NCBI GenBank assembly: GCA_002348545.1
Contig: DEBM01000007.1
Location: 1 to 6,395, forward strand
Reading direction: 5' to 3'
From: Balneolaceae bacterium UBA2956
GTDB taxonomy: Bacteria > Bacteroidota > Rhodothermia > Balneolales > Balneolaceae
Length of the DNA: 6,395 bases
The position numbers were made by a program, and so were the translations under genes. Shown in pieces: positions 1 through 6,395 of the stretch; position 1 is the first letter of the stretch; every line of letters begins with the position of its first letter. The notes beneath the pieces are model-generated. The model was given only the letters and a program-made list of their open reading frames with translations. It searched no databases and was not told where the DNA came from.

Positions 1-1398
1 CAAACCTGTATCGTTTGTAATATTTGAAAATTGTAAGTTGCCTTGATTTTTATAATAATAGTTTTTCAGTTTTTGTGAGGGCAGAATATCAAGTAGTTCT
101 TTTAAATCAACCACGTCCCAAAGGCTTATATCAGAATTATTTGGATTTTTAATAATATAATCATTGATTTTCTTAGAGATTATTTCAGATATTTTCTTAT
201 CAGCATCTGTATTTCTAATATCTCTTAATAGACCATTTGTAATGTAAATATCTTTATTTCCATCATTGTCAAAATCTGCTACAAGACTTGCCCAACTCCA
301 ATCTGTAGCTGCAGTTCCGGTTAATTGAGCAATATCACTAAACGTATTGTTTCCATTATTTAACTGCAATGTATTAAACATATATTGAAAATGTCCTCCA
401 TTATCTACTACATTCCAAAAAGAGTCAGGATTCATACCACTCATATTTGATTTTAACCTAAAGTTGTCTTCTGCGGTCATGTCTAAAACCATTAAATCTA
501 AATGAGAATCATTATTTATATCAGCAGCATCGACACCCATACTGTAAAATGATGTATGCCTTAATGATGATTCTGTTTTGTAAGTAAATGAACCATCTCT
601 ATTATTGAAGTATAAAAAATCAGGTGACTCAAAATCATTTGCTACATATATATCGGGCCAACTATCTTTATTAAAATCACCAACAACAACGGCATTCGGA
701 AATCCAGATCGATCTAAACCTGCTTTAGAGGTAACATCCTCAAAAAAATTTCCTCTATTTTCAAAAAGCTGAAGATTATATTCAGGCAACTTCATATCCG
801 TTCCATAGTAAGGTGAGAAATTACCGGTATTTGGAGGGTGGTTTAATAAATATAAGTCAAGCAAACCATCTTTATTATAGTCAAAAAAAACAGCATGTCT
901 AGTCCTTCTATCAACATCTACATTCCAATTTGAAGCTTGCTCATCAAAATTAAAATCACCTTTGTTTATGTATAATTTATTTGTTCTTAGTTTAGGGTCA
1001 TTATCATAAAGCTCGCAACTAACATAAATATCCAGTAATCCATCATTATTAATATCAGCAATAGTTACACCGGTTGACCATGAACCATCATTCGTAATTC
1101 CTGAAAATTTTGTTTTGTCTTCAAATTTAAAATCTCCAAGATTTTTATAAATTTTATCCTCAACAATATTACCTGCAAAAAAGATATCTTCGAGCCCATC
1201 ATTATCAAAATCTCCAATTCCTACACCAGCGCCACCATAATAATTAGCATATAAAAAAATATTACTTTCGGATGTGTCAATTAAATTGTTTGAGAAATTA
1301 ATACCAGTTTCTTCAGCATTAACTAAAGTGAATAAAGGGTCCTGAGAACTTATAAAAAAAGAAAAAAATAAAATGAAAAGTGATATAAATTTCCTCAT
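1..1398 (-). CDS. VCBS/FG-GAP repeat (CRTAC1-like) exported protein, 5' part only
   Basis: This frame is open from an ATG at 1398 to the window edge (466 codons, no stop), so the C-terminal part is missing. Residues 1-19 form a signal peptide (MRKFISLFILFFSFFISSQ) without a lipobox cysteine, so a secreted or periplasmic protein is expected. Six calcium-binding repeat motifs of the form DxDxDGxxD are visible, starting at about residues 63 (DFDNDGLED), 115 (DINNDGLLD), 173 (DYNKDGLLD), 241 (DFNKDSWPD), 293 (DINNDSHLD) and 375 (DFDNDGNKD). They are typical of beta-propeller FG-GAP/VCBS blades. The stretch TDWSWASLVADFDNDG (365-380) followed by a TNGLLRD motif is characteristic of long Bacteroidota VCBS proteins, which are commonly around 1100 residues and often end in an ASPIC/UnbV domain; that part would lie outside the window. 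An in-frame TAG at 1455-1453 leaves no other ATG upstream. Such genes often lie beside SusC/SusD pairs, but their molecular role is not established. The DNA is more AT-rich than that of its neighbours. Confidence 0.93.
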   Translation of the reverse strand, partial: MRKFISLFILFFSFFISSQDPLFTLVNAEETGINFSNNLIDTSESNIFLYANYYGGAGVGIGDFDNDGLEDIFFAGNIVEDKIYKNLGDFKFEDKTKFSGITNDGSWSTGVTIADINNDGLLDIYVSCELYDNDPKLRTNKLYINKGDFNFDEQASNWNVDVDRRTRHAVFFDYNKDGLLDLYLLNHPPNTGNFSPYYGTDMKLPEYNLQLFENRGNFFEDVTSKAGLDRSGFPNAVVVGDFNKDSWPDIYVANDFESPDFLYFNNRDGSFTYKTESSLRHTSFYSMGVDAADINNDSHLDLMVLDMTAEDNFRLKSNMSGMNPDSFWNVVDNGGHFQYMFNTLQLNNGNNTFSDIAQLTGTAATDWSWASLVADFDNDGNKDIYITNGLLRDIRNTDADKKISEIISKKINDYIIKNPNNSDISLWDVVDLKELLDILPSQKLKNYYYKNQGNLQFSNITNDTGL

Positions 1399-1404
1399 AT
1401 CTTC

Positions 1405-1434
1405 AAAAAAAAAGGGAGGATAAAATCCTCCCTT
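1405..1434 (-). terminator. Intrinsic terminator after the SusD-like gene
   Basis: Read on the minus strand, AAGGGAGGA and TCCTCCCTT form a perfect 9-bp stem (1434-1426 with 1420-1412). An extra A-T pair can close the loop to three bases. Seven further T residues (1411-1405) follow the stem directly. The plus strand lacks a T-tract after the stem, so the element is directional for the SusC/SusD transcript. It begins 28 bases after the SusD stop and ends six bases before the VCBS start codon, so it probably reduces transcription into that gene. Confidence 0.88.
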
Positions 1435-1462
1435 AAATATAATTATAATAAACTAAAGTTTA

Positions 1463-2977
1463 CTACTTATCCCACCAAACTCTTGTCATTACATCATCCG
1501 CTCCTTGTCTTGCAACAGCTGCAGCATAATTGTCTGCGTTTGTTGAAGCTTCAGAATTTGGATAAAACATTCTTCGCATGATTTTACCATTGGTAACTCC
1601 ACTTGGATGTTTTGTTGGTGTTAAAGTTGGATAACCGGTTCTTCTCCAGTTAAACCAAGCTTCGTGATGATTTAAATAAGTAGCCTTCCAATATTCATTC
1701 ATACACATTTCCCAACCCTTGCTAGCATCGTATGCGCCAGGACCAGCTAAATATGCATCAATATCAGCTTGAGTAATTGCTGTAGTTCCAGGGTAAATCT
1801 GCTTTAACATTTTCATTGCAGCAGTTACACCTGCATCATAATGAGTTTTAGCATCGCCTGCAATCCATCCTCTAATTACAGCTTCAGCTTTTAAAAACTC
1901 AACCTCAGCATAAGTTTGGAAAACCATAGGAACATCTTTTCTTCTCAATGCATCAGCAGGTTCAGCATAGATTCCTGTATCTGCTATCCCTGGGACAGCT
2001 ACACCATTAAGGTCAGTATATCCAGACGATGTACGACCATTTGGCATACCAACCAAGTCAGCTACAGCTTGACTTCCATCAGATCTTCTTTGAAACAAAA
2101 CAGACTTCCTTGGATCACCAGATAAGTGTGCCATCATAGTAGCACTCGCTCTAGCTTGACGGTCTGCGTCGAAAACTTCTCCATGTCCATTTTTGTTGAT
2201 ACCCTCAGGTCCGTCCGTATGCTTAACAGCAGCAATATGATCATTTGATGTCATAGTACCAGCGCCAATAGCTTTTACGGCCCAAGCTTGAGCAGTAGCA
2301 GCATCAACCTTAGTCAATCTCATAGCGTGTCTAAGCATAAGTGAATTAGCCCAAGCTTTCCATTTTGTTGTATCACCTCCAAAAATAGGATCTGATGCAC
2401 CAAATGTTGATGAAGAGCCAAGTTGAGCAGCTGCTTCTTCTAGCTCTTTTAACATATCCATGTAGATATCTTCTTGAGCATCATACTTAGGTTTTAAAGT
2501 ACCATTAATATAGCCTTTACCAGCCTCAGAATAAGGTATATCTCCATGAGTATCTGTAATTCTAGAATATACAAATACTCTAAAAATTCTAGCAATTCCC
2601 ATTTCAGATCCACTATTACCTTCATCCTTAAGTTGTTGAATTATATCTTCAATACCTTTAACAGCAGTCGGATAATTTCTATCCCATAAGGATGTATAAT
2701 ATGGATTCGCATAACCTGCAATTGGATAATATTTATCTCCTACCCAATAAGACGGGGTAGTTGCATGATGCTGTATTAAGACTGAATTTAGGATTAAACT
2801 ATTTCTCCAATTTTCAAATCTCCCACCGCTTGTTTGAAGCATAGTCCAAGCTAGCTTGTTCCCAACTTCGATTTGGTTAGCTTTTGCTGGGTTTACATTC
2901 ATTTCTTCAAATCCCTCATCAAATTCACAAGAGAAAATAAAGAAACCAATAAATAATATAGTTAATAATTTTTTCAT
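1463..2977 (-). CDS. SusD/RagB-like nutrient-binding outer-membrane lipoprotein (SusD-like_2 type)
   Basis: This is a 504-residue surface lipoprotein that should bind substrate and cap the SusC transporter. The N-terminus MKKLLTILFIGFFIFSC is a type II signal peptide with the lipidated cysteine at residue 17. The acidic CEFDE that follows fits Bacteroidota surface export. Family motifs appear in the expected order: MNVNP (26-30), TDTHGDIPYSEA (141-152), YDAQEDIY (165-172), GGDTTKWKAWANSLMLR (200-216), YAEVEFLKAEAVIRG (356-370), EAWFNWRRTGYP (439-450) and RRMFYPNSE (468-476). These match the SusD-like_2 branch (Pfam PF12771, from memory) rather than classical starch SusD. Length is normal and no key block is missing. 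The ATG lies 5 bases after the SusC stop and an in-frame TAA sits at 2992-2990, so the start is secure. A terminator follows 28 bases after the stop. The substrate cannot be read from the sequence. Confidence 0.96.
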   Translation of the reverse strand: MKKLLTILFIGFFIFSCEFDEGFEEMNVNPAKANQIEVGNKLAWTMLQTSGGRFENWRNSLILNSVLIQHHATTPSYWVGDKYYPIAGYANPYYTSLWDRNYPTAVKGIEDIIQQLKDEGNSGSEMGIARIFRVFVYSRITDTHGDIPYSEAGKGYINGTLKPKYDAQEDIYMDMLKELEEAAAQLGSSSTFGASDPIFGGDTTKWKAWANSLMLRHAMRLTKVDAATAQAWAVKAIGAGTMTSNDHIAAVKHTDGPEGINKNGHGEVFDADRQARASATMMAHLSGDPRKSVLFQRRSDGSQAVADLVGMPNGRTSSGYTDLNGVAVPGIADTGIYAEPADALRRKDVPMVFQTYAEVEFLKAEAVIRGWIAGDAKTHYDAGVTAAMKMLKQIYPGTTAITQADIDAYLAGPGAYDASKGWEMCMNEYWKATYLNHHEAWFNWRRTGYPTLTPTKHPSGVTNGKIMRRMFYPNSEASTNADNYAAAVARQGADDVMTRVWWDK

Positions 2978-2982
2978 TTTAA

Positions 2983-5900
2983 TTAAAATTTAAGGTTAAC
3001 ATTTACACCAACAGTTCTTGGAACAGCCATTCCAAAATACTCTAGTCCTGCTGAATTACTGTTGTTGTAAGATGATTCAGGGTCAACATTGTCAACACTA
3101 TTTGTAATAAAGAATAGGTTTTTACCTATAACCGAAACACTGAGGCCTTCAATAAATGTTCCATCAAGTATACTAGATGGGAAATTATATCCAATACTCA
3201 TTTGTCTCATTCTAAAATAGTCAGAATCGGTAATTCCAGCTTCTGCTGCATTATCCCAATGTTGCCAATAATCTGCTTGACGTGACTGAGGAATACTTAC
3301 TGTTACTGGTGTACCATCTTCCATTACACCATCAGGAACAAAACCTCCTTCACGACCTCCAGCCGGAATTGTATTTTTGTGTAATCCTGCACCGTGTAAT
3401 AAAGCATTCGTTCCAGAGAATATTTGACCTCCAGACTTACCTTCGATTAAGAATCCGGCATTAAAATCTTTATATCTGAAAGATGCTCCGATACCAAGTT
3501 GTTGCGGAGCTACTCCAAATCCTAAAATTTTTCTGCTATTGTTGATTTTTGGTCTTGGATAGCCGTTATTCATTTCATGAATTAATCTACCTTGATCATC
3601 TCTTTCAAAGAAAGTTCCAAACAAAGCTCCAAACCTTTCACCAACAATATGTGTAACTCTTAGGTTTCTCGTTCTAGGCTCTTGCATAGAAATGTTACCA
3701 CCAGTATCATTAGTAGCAACAACTTCACTATCATTATTTGTATAGTTGAAGGAAAGTTCCATTGCAAAATCATCAGTAACTACAGGTTTTACTCTTAGTA
3801 AAAGTTCAATTCCTGAATTGTCAATTTGACCTAAGTTTGCGAGAGCACTACCAAAACCAGATGTAGATGATGCGGAAACACCAACAATATCACCTATTGT
3901 TGAGTTATCATAGAAAGTAGCATCTAGGCTTACTCTGTTATCAAATAATCGCAAATCAAAACCAAATTCAGTTTCCTCTTTTTCAAAAGGAGTAATCTCT
4001 GAGTTTGGAATTGTTCCACCAGTAATTGCACCTAAAGACGCACCCATGTGACCCTGTCCAACAATTCCATATGTTAAACTAAGAGCGTATGGATTGTCTG
4101 CACCACCAGCTACCTCAGAAACACCGGCTCTTAATTTCAAGAAAGAAACTGCATCTCCAAGATCCAATGCATCAGATAATACTAATGATAAACTTGCTGA
4201 TGTATATAAATCATTATTAGGAGCATCCTTTCCAGCTAAAGAAAGAGTTGAAAACCAGTCATTTCTAGCCGTAACAGTTAAGTATGCATAGTCCTTGAAT
4301 CCTAATTCAGCAGAACCAAACGCTGAATTAATTTTCTTTTCGCTAAAACCATAACCATTTGATTGAGCAGCAGTATTTTTAACATTAATAAGTCCTGGTA
4401 CAATAAACTGACTACCATTAGCTGTTACAGATTCAGATTGCTGATAGTTTGAACCGACTCCTAAGAAAGCTGTTAAGTTAAGATCATCTGTAACTGCAAG
4501 GTTATCAGTTCCTAGAAAGAAGTCAGCATCATACTGCTTAAATGTAAGCTTGTATTCGCCAATTGATCCTAAAGGTTGGTATCTAGTTCCAAAAGGAGTT
4601 GAAATAGTTCTGTGATAATCATATCTGTCAGTTCCAACTTGCCCTCTAACATACAAGAAATCCGTTAGATCCCATCTTATATTTGCTGATCCGATTAGTC
4701 TTTCTTTTTCTGAATCATTTACAAAATTATATGCTGCAAACCATGGATTCTGTGAGAAAGTACCACTGTTTGTTTGTAACTCAACACCATCTAAAGTACC
4801 ATCTCCATTAGGTCCTACCATATTCATGATATCAACAGAGGGAGCATACATCTTTGTTGAGTAATTTGAGTTACTTGGAAAATCCGAAAGACGAGGATTT
4901 CCACCCTGATCTTCGTGCACATATTTAACATTAACATTTACAGAAATGTTTTCTCCAAATTTTTGATTAGTATTCAAGCCTATTGAAGTTCTGTCAAGAG
5001 CAGAATTAGGTGTAATATCATCATTATCTAATTTTGTTATAGAATATCTAGTGTTACCATTTTGATCACCTGTTGAAAATGAAATAGTATTACTGTAAGT
5101 ACTACCTGTTCTGAAAAATTTATCAGAGTTATCTCCATTGTATGAATATGGTCTTGTAACGCCATCAAATCCAGGAACCAGTTGTCCCTCCATTCTAGGT
5201 CCCCAAGCTGAATAAACATCATCTAGAGCAGCTGCTTGATTAGCAGGCACTTGTCCTTCTCTACCAGAACCGTAGGTAGATTGAACGTCCCATAGTTGAT
5301 TATTTATAAAATCAAATTGAGTTGTACTATTAACTTCAATACCAAGACCTTCTTTTCCTAAACCGTTTTTGGTTGTAATAATAATTACACCATTTGACGC
5401 TCTAGAACCGTAAAGTGCAGCTGCAGCTCCACCTTTAAGAACAGAAATGGATTCAACATCATCAGGATTTATACTAGAAACACCATCACCAAAGTCAGTT
5501 CCTCCCCATGTACCTGCAGCACCAAGGTTGTCGTTGTTAATTGTTATACCATCAACAACGTAAAGTGGTTGGTTATTTCCAGTTAATGAGCTCGCACCTC
5601 GAATAATAACTCTACTCGATCCCTTGGCACCCATAGCTGATCCAGTTACCATAACTCCTGCAACTTTACCTTGTAGGGCATTTATTGCGTTTGTAGATGG
5701 ATTGGCACTAAGTTCACTACCTTCGACCTCAGTAACTGAATATCCGAGGGCTTTAGTATTTCTTTTCACACCGAGTGCGGTTACGACAACCTCATCTAAG
5801 GTATTATCAGGCTGTAGCTGGACATTGACAGTACTTGATGAACCAACGGCTACTGATTGTGATGCATATCCAACAAAGCTAAAGACAAGAGTATCACCTT

Positions 5901-6099
5901 GACTAGCACTTATAGAATAGTTTCCATCAAAATCCGTTGAAACTCCAACTGATGTCCCCTGAACTACAACAGTTGCTCCAGGCAAAGGAACTCCGTTATC
6001 GTCAGTCACTGTACCAGTAATTTGTTGTGCATACGCTGACAAAGTCAACGCAAAAAACATCAAAAAACTCATACAGATTTTCGTGAATTTTGTTTTCAT
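2983..6099 (-). CDS. SusC/RagA-family TonB-dependent outer-membrane transporter
   Basis: This is a complete 1038-residue outer-membrane importer, which would pull substrate captured by its SusD partner into the periplasm using TonB-ExbBD energy. Residues 1-24 are a Sec signal peptide ending AYA. Residues 26-100 (ITGTVTDDNGVPLPGATV onward, with DFDGNYSI and FVGY) form a carboxypeptidase-regulatory-like domain. DEVVVT at 102-107 is the TonB-box region. The plug covers about 112-245 and carries the SusC signature PLYVVDG (178-184), VESISVLKGG (215-224), ALYGSRASNGVIIITTKNG (228-246). The rest is a beta-barrel containing ARNDWFSTL (near 615) and DYFRMRQMSIGYNFP (near 960-975). It ends in NLKF with the terminal phenylalanine typical of outer-membrane barrels. 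There is no N-terminal STN domain, so direct anti-sigma signalling is not expected. An in-frame TAA at 6108-6106 fixes the ATG as the start. The leader is A-rich with no Shine-Dalgarno sequence. Confidence 0.97.
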   Translation of the reverse strand: MKTKFTKICMSFLMFFALTLSAYAQQITGTVTDDNGVPLPGATVVVQGTSVGVSTDFDGNYSISASQGDTLVFSFVGYASQSVAVGSSSTVNVQLQPDNTLDEVVVTALGVKRNTKALGYSVTEVEGSELSANPSTNAINALQGKVAGVMVTGSAMGAKGSSRVIIRGASSLTGNNQPLYVVDGITINNDNLGAAGTWGGTDFGDGVSSINPDDVESISVLKGGAAAALYGSRASNGVIIITTKNGLGKEGLGIEVNSTTQFDFINNQLWDVQSTYGSGREGQVPANQAAALDDVYSAWGPRMEGQLVPGFDGVTRPYSYNGDNSDKFFRTGSTYSNTISFSTGDQNGNTRYSITKLDNDDITPNSALDRTSIGLNTNQKFGENISVNVNVKYVHEDQGGNPRLSDFPSNSNYSTKMYAPSVDIMNMVGPNGDGTLDGVELQTNSGTFSQNPWFAAYNFVNDSEKERLIGSANIRWDLTDFLYVRGQVGTDRYDYHRTISTPFGTRYQPLGSIGEYKLTFKQYDADFFLGTDNLAVTDDLNLTAFLGVGSNYQQSESVTANGSQFIVPGLINVKNTAAQSNGYGFSEKKINSAFGSAELGFKDYAYLTVTARNDWFSTLSLAGKDAPNNDLYTSASLSLVLSDALDLGDAVSFLKLRAGVSEVAGGADNPYALSLTYGIVGQGHMGASLGAITGGTIPNSEITPFEKEETEFGFDLRLFDNRVSLDATFYDNSTIGDIVGVSASSTSGFGSALANLGQIDNSGIELLLRVKPVVTDDFAMELSFNYTNNDSEVVATNDTGGNISMQEPRTRNLRVTHIVGERFGALFGTFFERDDQGRLIHEMNNGYPRPKINNSRKILGFGVAPQQLGIGASFRYKDFNAGFLIEGKSGGQIFSGTNALLHGAGLHKNTIPAGGREGGFVPDGVMEDGTPVTVSIPQSRQADYWQHWDNAAEAGITDSDYFRMRQMSIGYNFPSSILDGTFIEGLSVSVIGKNLFFITNSVDNVDPESSYNNSNSAGLEYFGMAVPRTVGVNVNLKF

Positions 6100-6123
6100 A
6101 AGTGTTTATTTTAATTAATTGTT

Positions 6124-6137
6124 TAAATAATTATTTA
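6124..6137. repeat. Perfect 14-bp palindrome in the SusC leader
   Basis: TAAATAATTATTTA reads the same on both strands and ends 24 bases before the SusC start codon. Its core ATAATTATTTA recurs further upstream around 6210-6220. It consists only of A and T, so it may be simple low-complexity sequence rather than a binding site. Confidence 0.3.
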
Positions 6138-6223
6138 GTTAATAGCTTACAATTTACAAATTTTCATTAATAATATGATAAAAAAAGAGGATTTAGATTA
6201 AGGATTAAATAAATAATTATGCT

Positions 6224-6246
6224 AAATTTTTGATAATCAATAATTT
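6224..6246. repeat. Imperfect 23-bp inverted repeat, possible operator
   Basis: On the minus strand the arms are AAATTATTGAT (6246-6236) and ATCAAAAATTT (6234-6224) around a single central base. Ten of eleven positions pair, including the inner TTGAT/ATCAA core. One-base spacing suits a dimeric DNA-binding protein better than an RNA hairpin. It begins 20 bases after the upstream stop codon and lies about 125 bases before the SusC start. In such AT-rich DNA, chance is a real alternative. Confidence 0.4.
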
Positions 6247-6265
6247 CTAGAGGAAACTAAATACC

Positions 6266-6395
6266 TCACAACAAGAAAATTTCGTCTACAAAAAGCCATC
6301 CGGGTTGACCTTCGGCGACATGACCTTTTGGAAGTTTTCTATTACTTTGAATTTTTAATCTAACTTTTCTGATATTTTGCTGATTTAACTCTAAT
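6266..6395 (-). CDS. C-terminus of a probable exported glycosidase (GH20 beta-N-acetylhexosaminidase-like)
   Basis: Only the last 42 codons and the TGA (6268-6266) are in the window; the frame is open to the right edge. The tail reads NIRKVRLKIQSNRKLPKGH (residues 7-25 of the visible part), then VAEGQPGWLFVDEIFLL to the stop. The pattern of a beta strand with alternating hydrophobic residues, then LPxGH, an EGxPxW element and a terminal WLFVDEI resembles the last domain (F5/8-type or related beta-sandwich) of Bacteroidota GH20 hexosaminidases. Some other exported glycosidases carry similar tails. That this is real coding sequence is supported by the conserved-looking motif and by its higher GC content than the AT-rich gap after it. 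The catalytic domain lies outside the window, so enzyme identity is an inference from recalled family endings. It is co-directional with SusC, 166 bases upstream. Confidence 0.62.
   Translation of the reverse strand, partial: LELNQQNIRKVRLKIQSNRKLPKGHVAEGQPGWLFVDEIFLL

Larger units (their letters stand above)
6100..6265 (-). promoter_or_regulatory. AT-rich leader and probable promoter region of the SusC gene
   Basis: These 166 bases separate the glycosidase tail from SusC and carry no open frame worth calling. They are extremely AT-rich. The best match to the Bacteroidota -7 element (TAnnTTTG) on the minus strand is AAAATTTG at 6164-6157, seven of eight bases, which would leave a leader of about 50 bases. 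I see no TTTG at the right distance for a -33 element, so the promoter is only tentative. No GC-rich terminator hairpin follows the upstream gene, so read-through from it into SusC remains possible. Other elements are a 23-bp dyad (6224-6246), three heptamer-like copies (TTAATCC, TTAATCT, AAATCCT at 6208-6188) and a palindrome (6124-6137). Confidence 0.35.

Noticed and set aside
1449..1462. Small dyad TAAACT-TT-AGTTTA just after the SusD stop
   Set aside because: As RNA it gives only a weak five-pair hairpin in AT-rich sequence, and the much stronger terminator beside it explains the gap.
1916..2125. Plus-strand open frame of 69 codons opposite SusD
   Set aside because: Antisense to conserved SusD motifs, with a composition rich in Ser, Ile and Cys and no domain or signal peptide.
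3282..4291. Two short plus-strand frames (3282-3464, 4094-4291) opposite the SusC barrel
   Set aside because: Both are short, antisense to a clear coding region and without motifs.
5037..5222. Minus-strand 61-codon frame inside SusC
   Set aside because: Same strand but a different frame from SusC, fully internal, and with no sign of a break in SusC that would make it a frameshift remnant.
5624..5902. Plus-strand open frame of 92 codons opposite the SusC plug region
   Set aside because: It lies entirely antisense to the well-conserved SusC signature and plug region, has no recognisable motif, and is explained as a by-product of SusC codon use.
6299..6326. Locally GC-rich stretch with repeated GGTCA that might be a terminator or binding site
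   Set aside because: It encodes the PKGH-EGQPGW part of the glycosidase tail, the arms do not pair well, and no T-tract follows.
1..6395. CRISPR arrays, tRNA or rRNA genes, insertion sequences, attachment sites
   Set aside because: No regularly spaced repeats, no tRNA-like TTCRA arm with paired ends, no transposase-like frames and no terminal inverted repeats were seen.

Overview
The window looks like part of a Bacteroidota chromosome, most likely a marine or free-living member of the Flavobacteriia. The evidence is the AT-rich DNA, a SusC/SusD outer-membrane uptake pair, A/T-rich translation starts without clear Shine-Dalgarno sequences, and a lipoprotein with a typical Bacteroidota signal. 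All recognisable genes lie on the minus strand, so transcription runs from high to low coordinates.

Layout in transcription order: (1) 6395-6266, the last 42 codons of a protein whose tail resembles the C-terminus of exported Bacteroidota glycosidases, best matching GH20 beta-N-acetylhexosaminidases. (2) 6265-6100, a very AT-rich 166-base gap with an imperfect 23-bp dyad, a short palindrome and only a weak promoter candidate. (3) 6099-2983, a complete SusC/RagA-type TonB-dependent transporter of 1038 residues. (4) 2977-1463, a complete SusD-like surface lipoprotein of 504 residues, starting 5 bases after the SusC stop. (5) 1434-1405, a strong intrinsic terminator. (6) 1398-1, the first 466 codons of a VCBS/FG-GAP (CRTAC1-like) repeat protein that continues beyond the left edge.

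SusC and SusD should form one outer-membrane complex: SusD binds the substrate at the surface and acts as a lid, and SusC imports it using TonB energy. The glycosidase tail suggests a small polysaccharide-utilisation locus, possibly for N-acetylhexosamine-containing glycans such as chitin oligomers, but the substrate is an inference from one partial gene. The VCBS protein is probably exported and may work with the pair, but the terminator just before its start codon suggests it is expressed at a lower or separately controlled level.

No RNA genes, mobile elements, CRISPR arrays or clearly novel systems are visible. The points most worth a second look are the terminator against the VCBS start, the hidden glycosidase tail at the right edge, and the dyad upstream of SusC.
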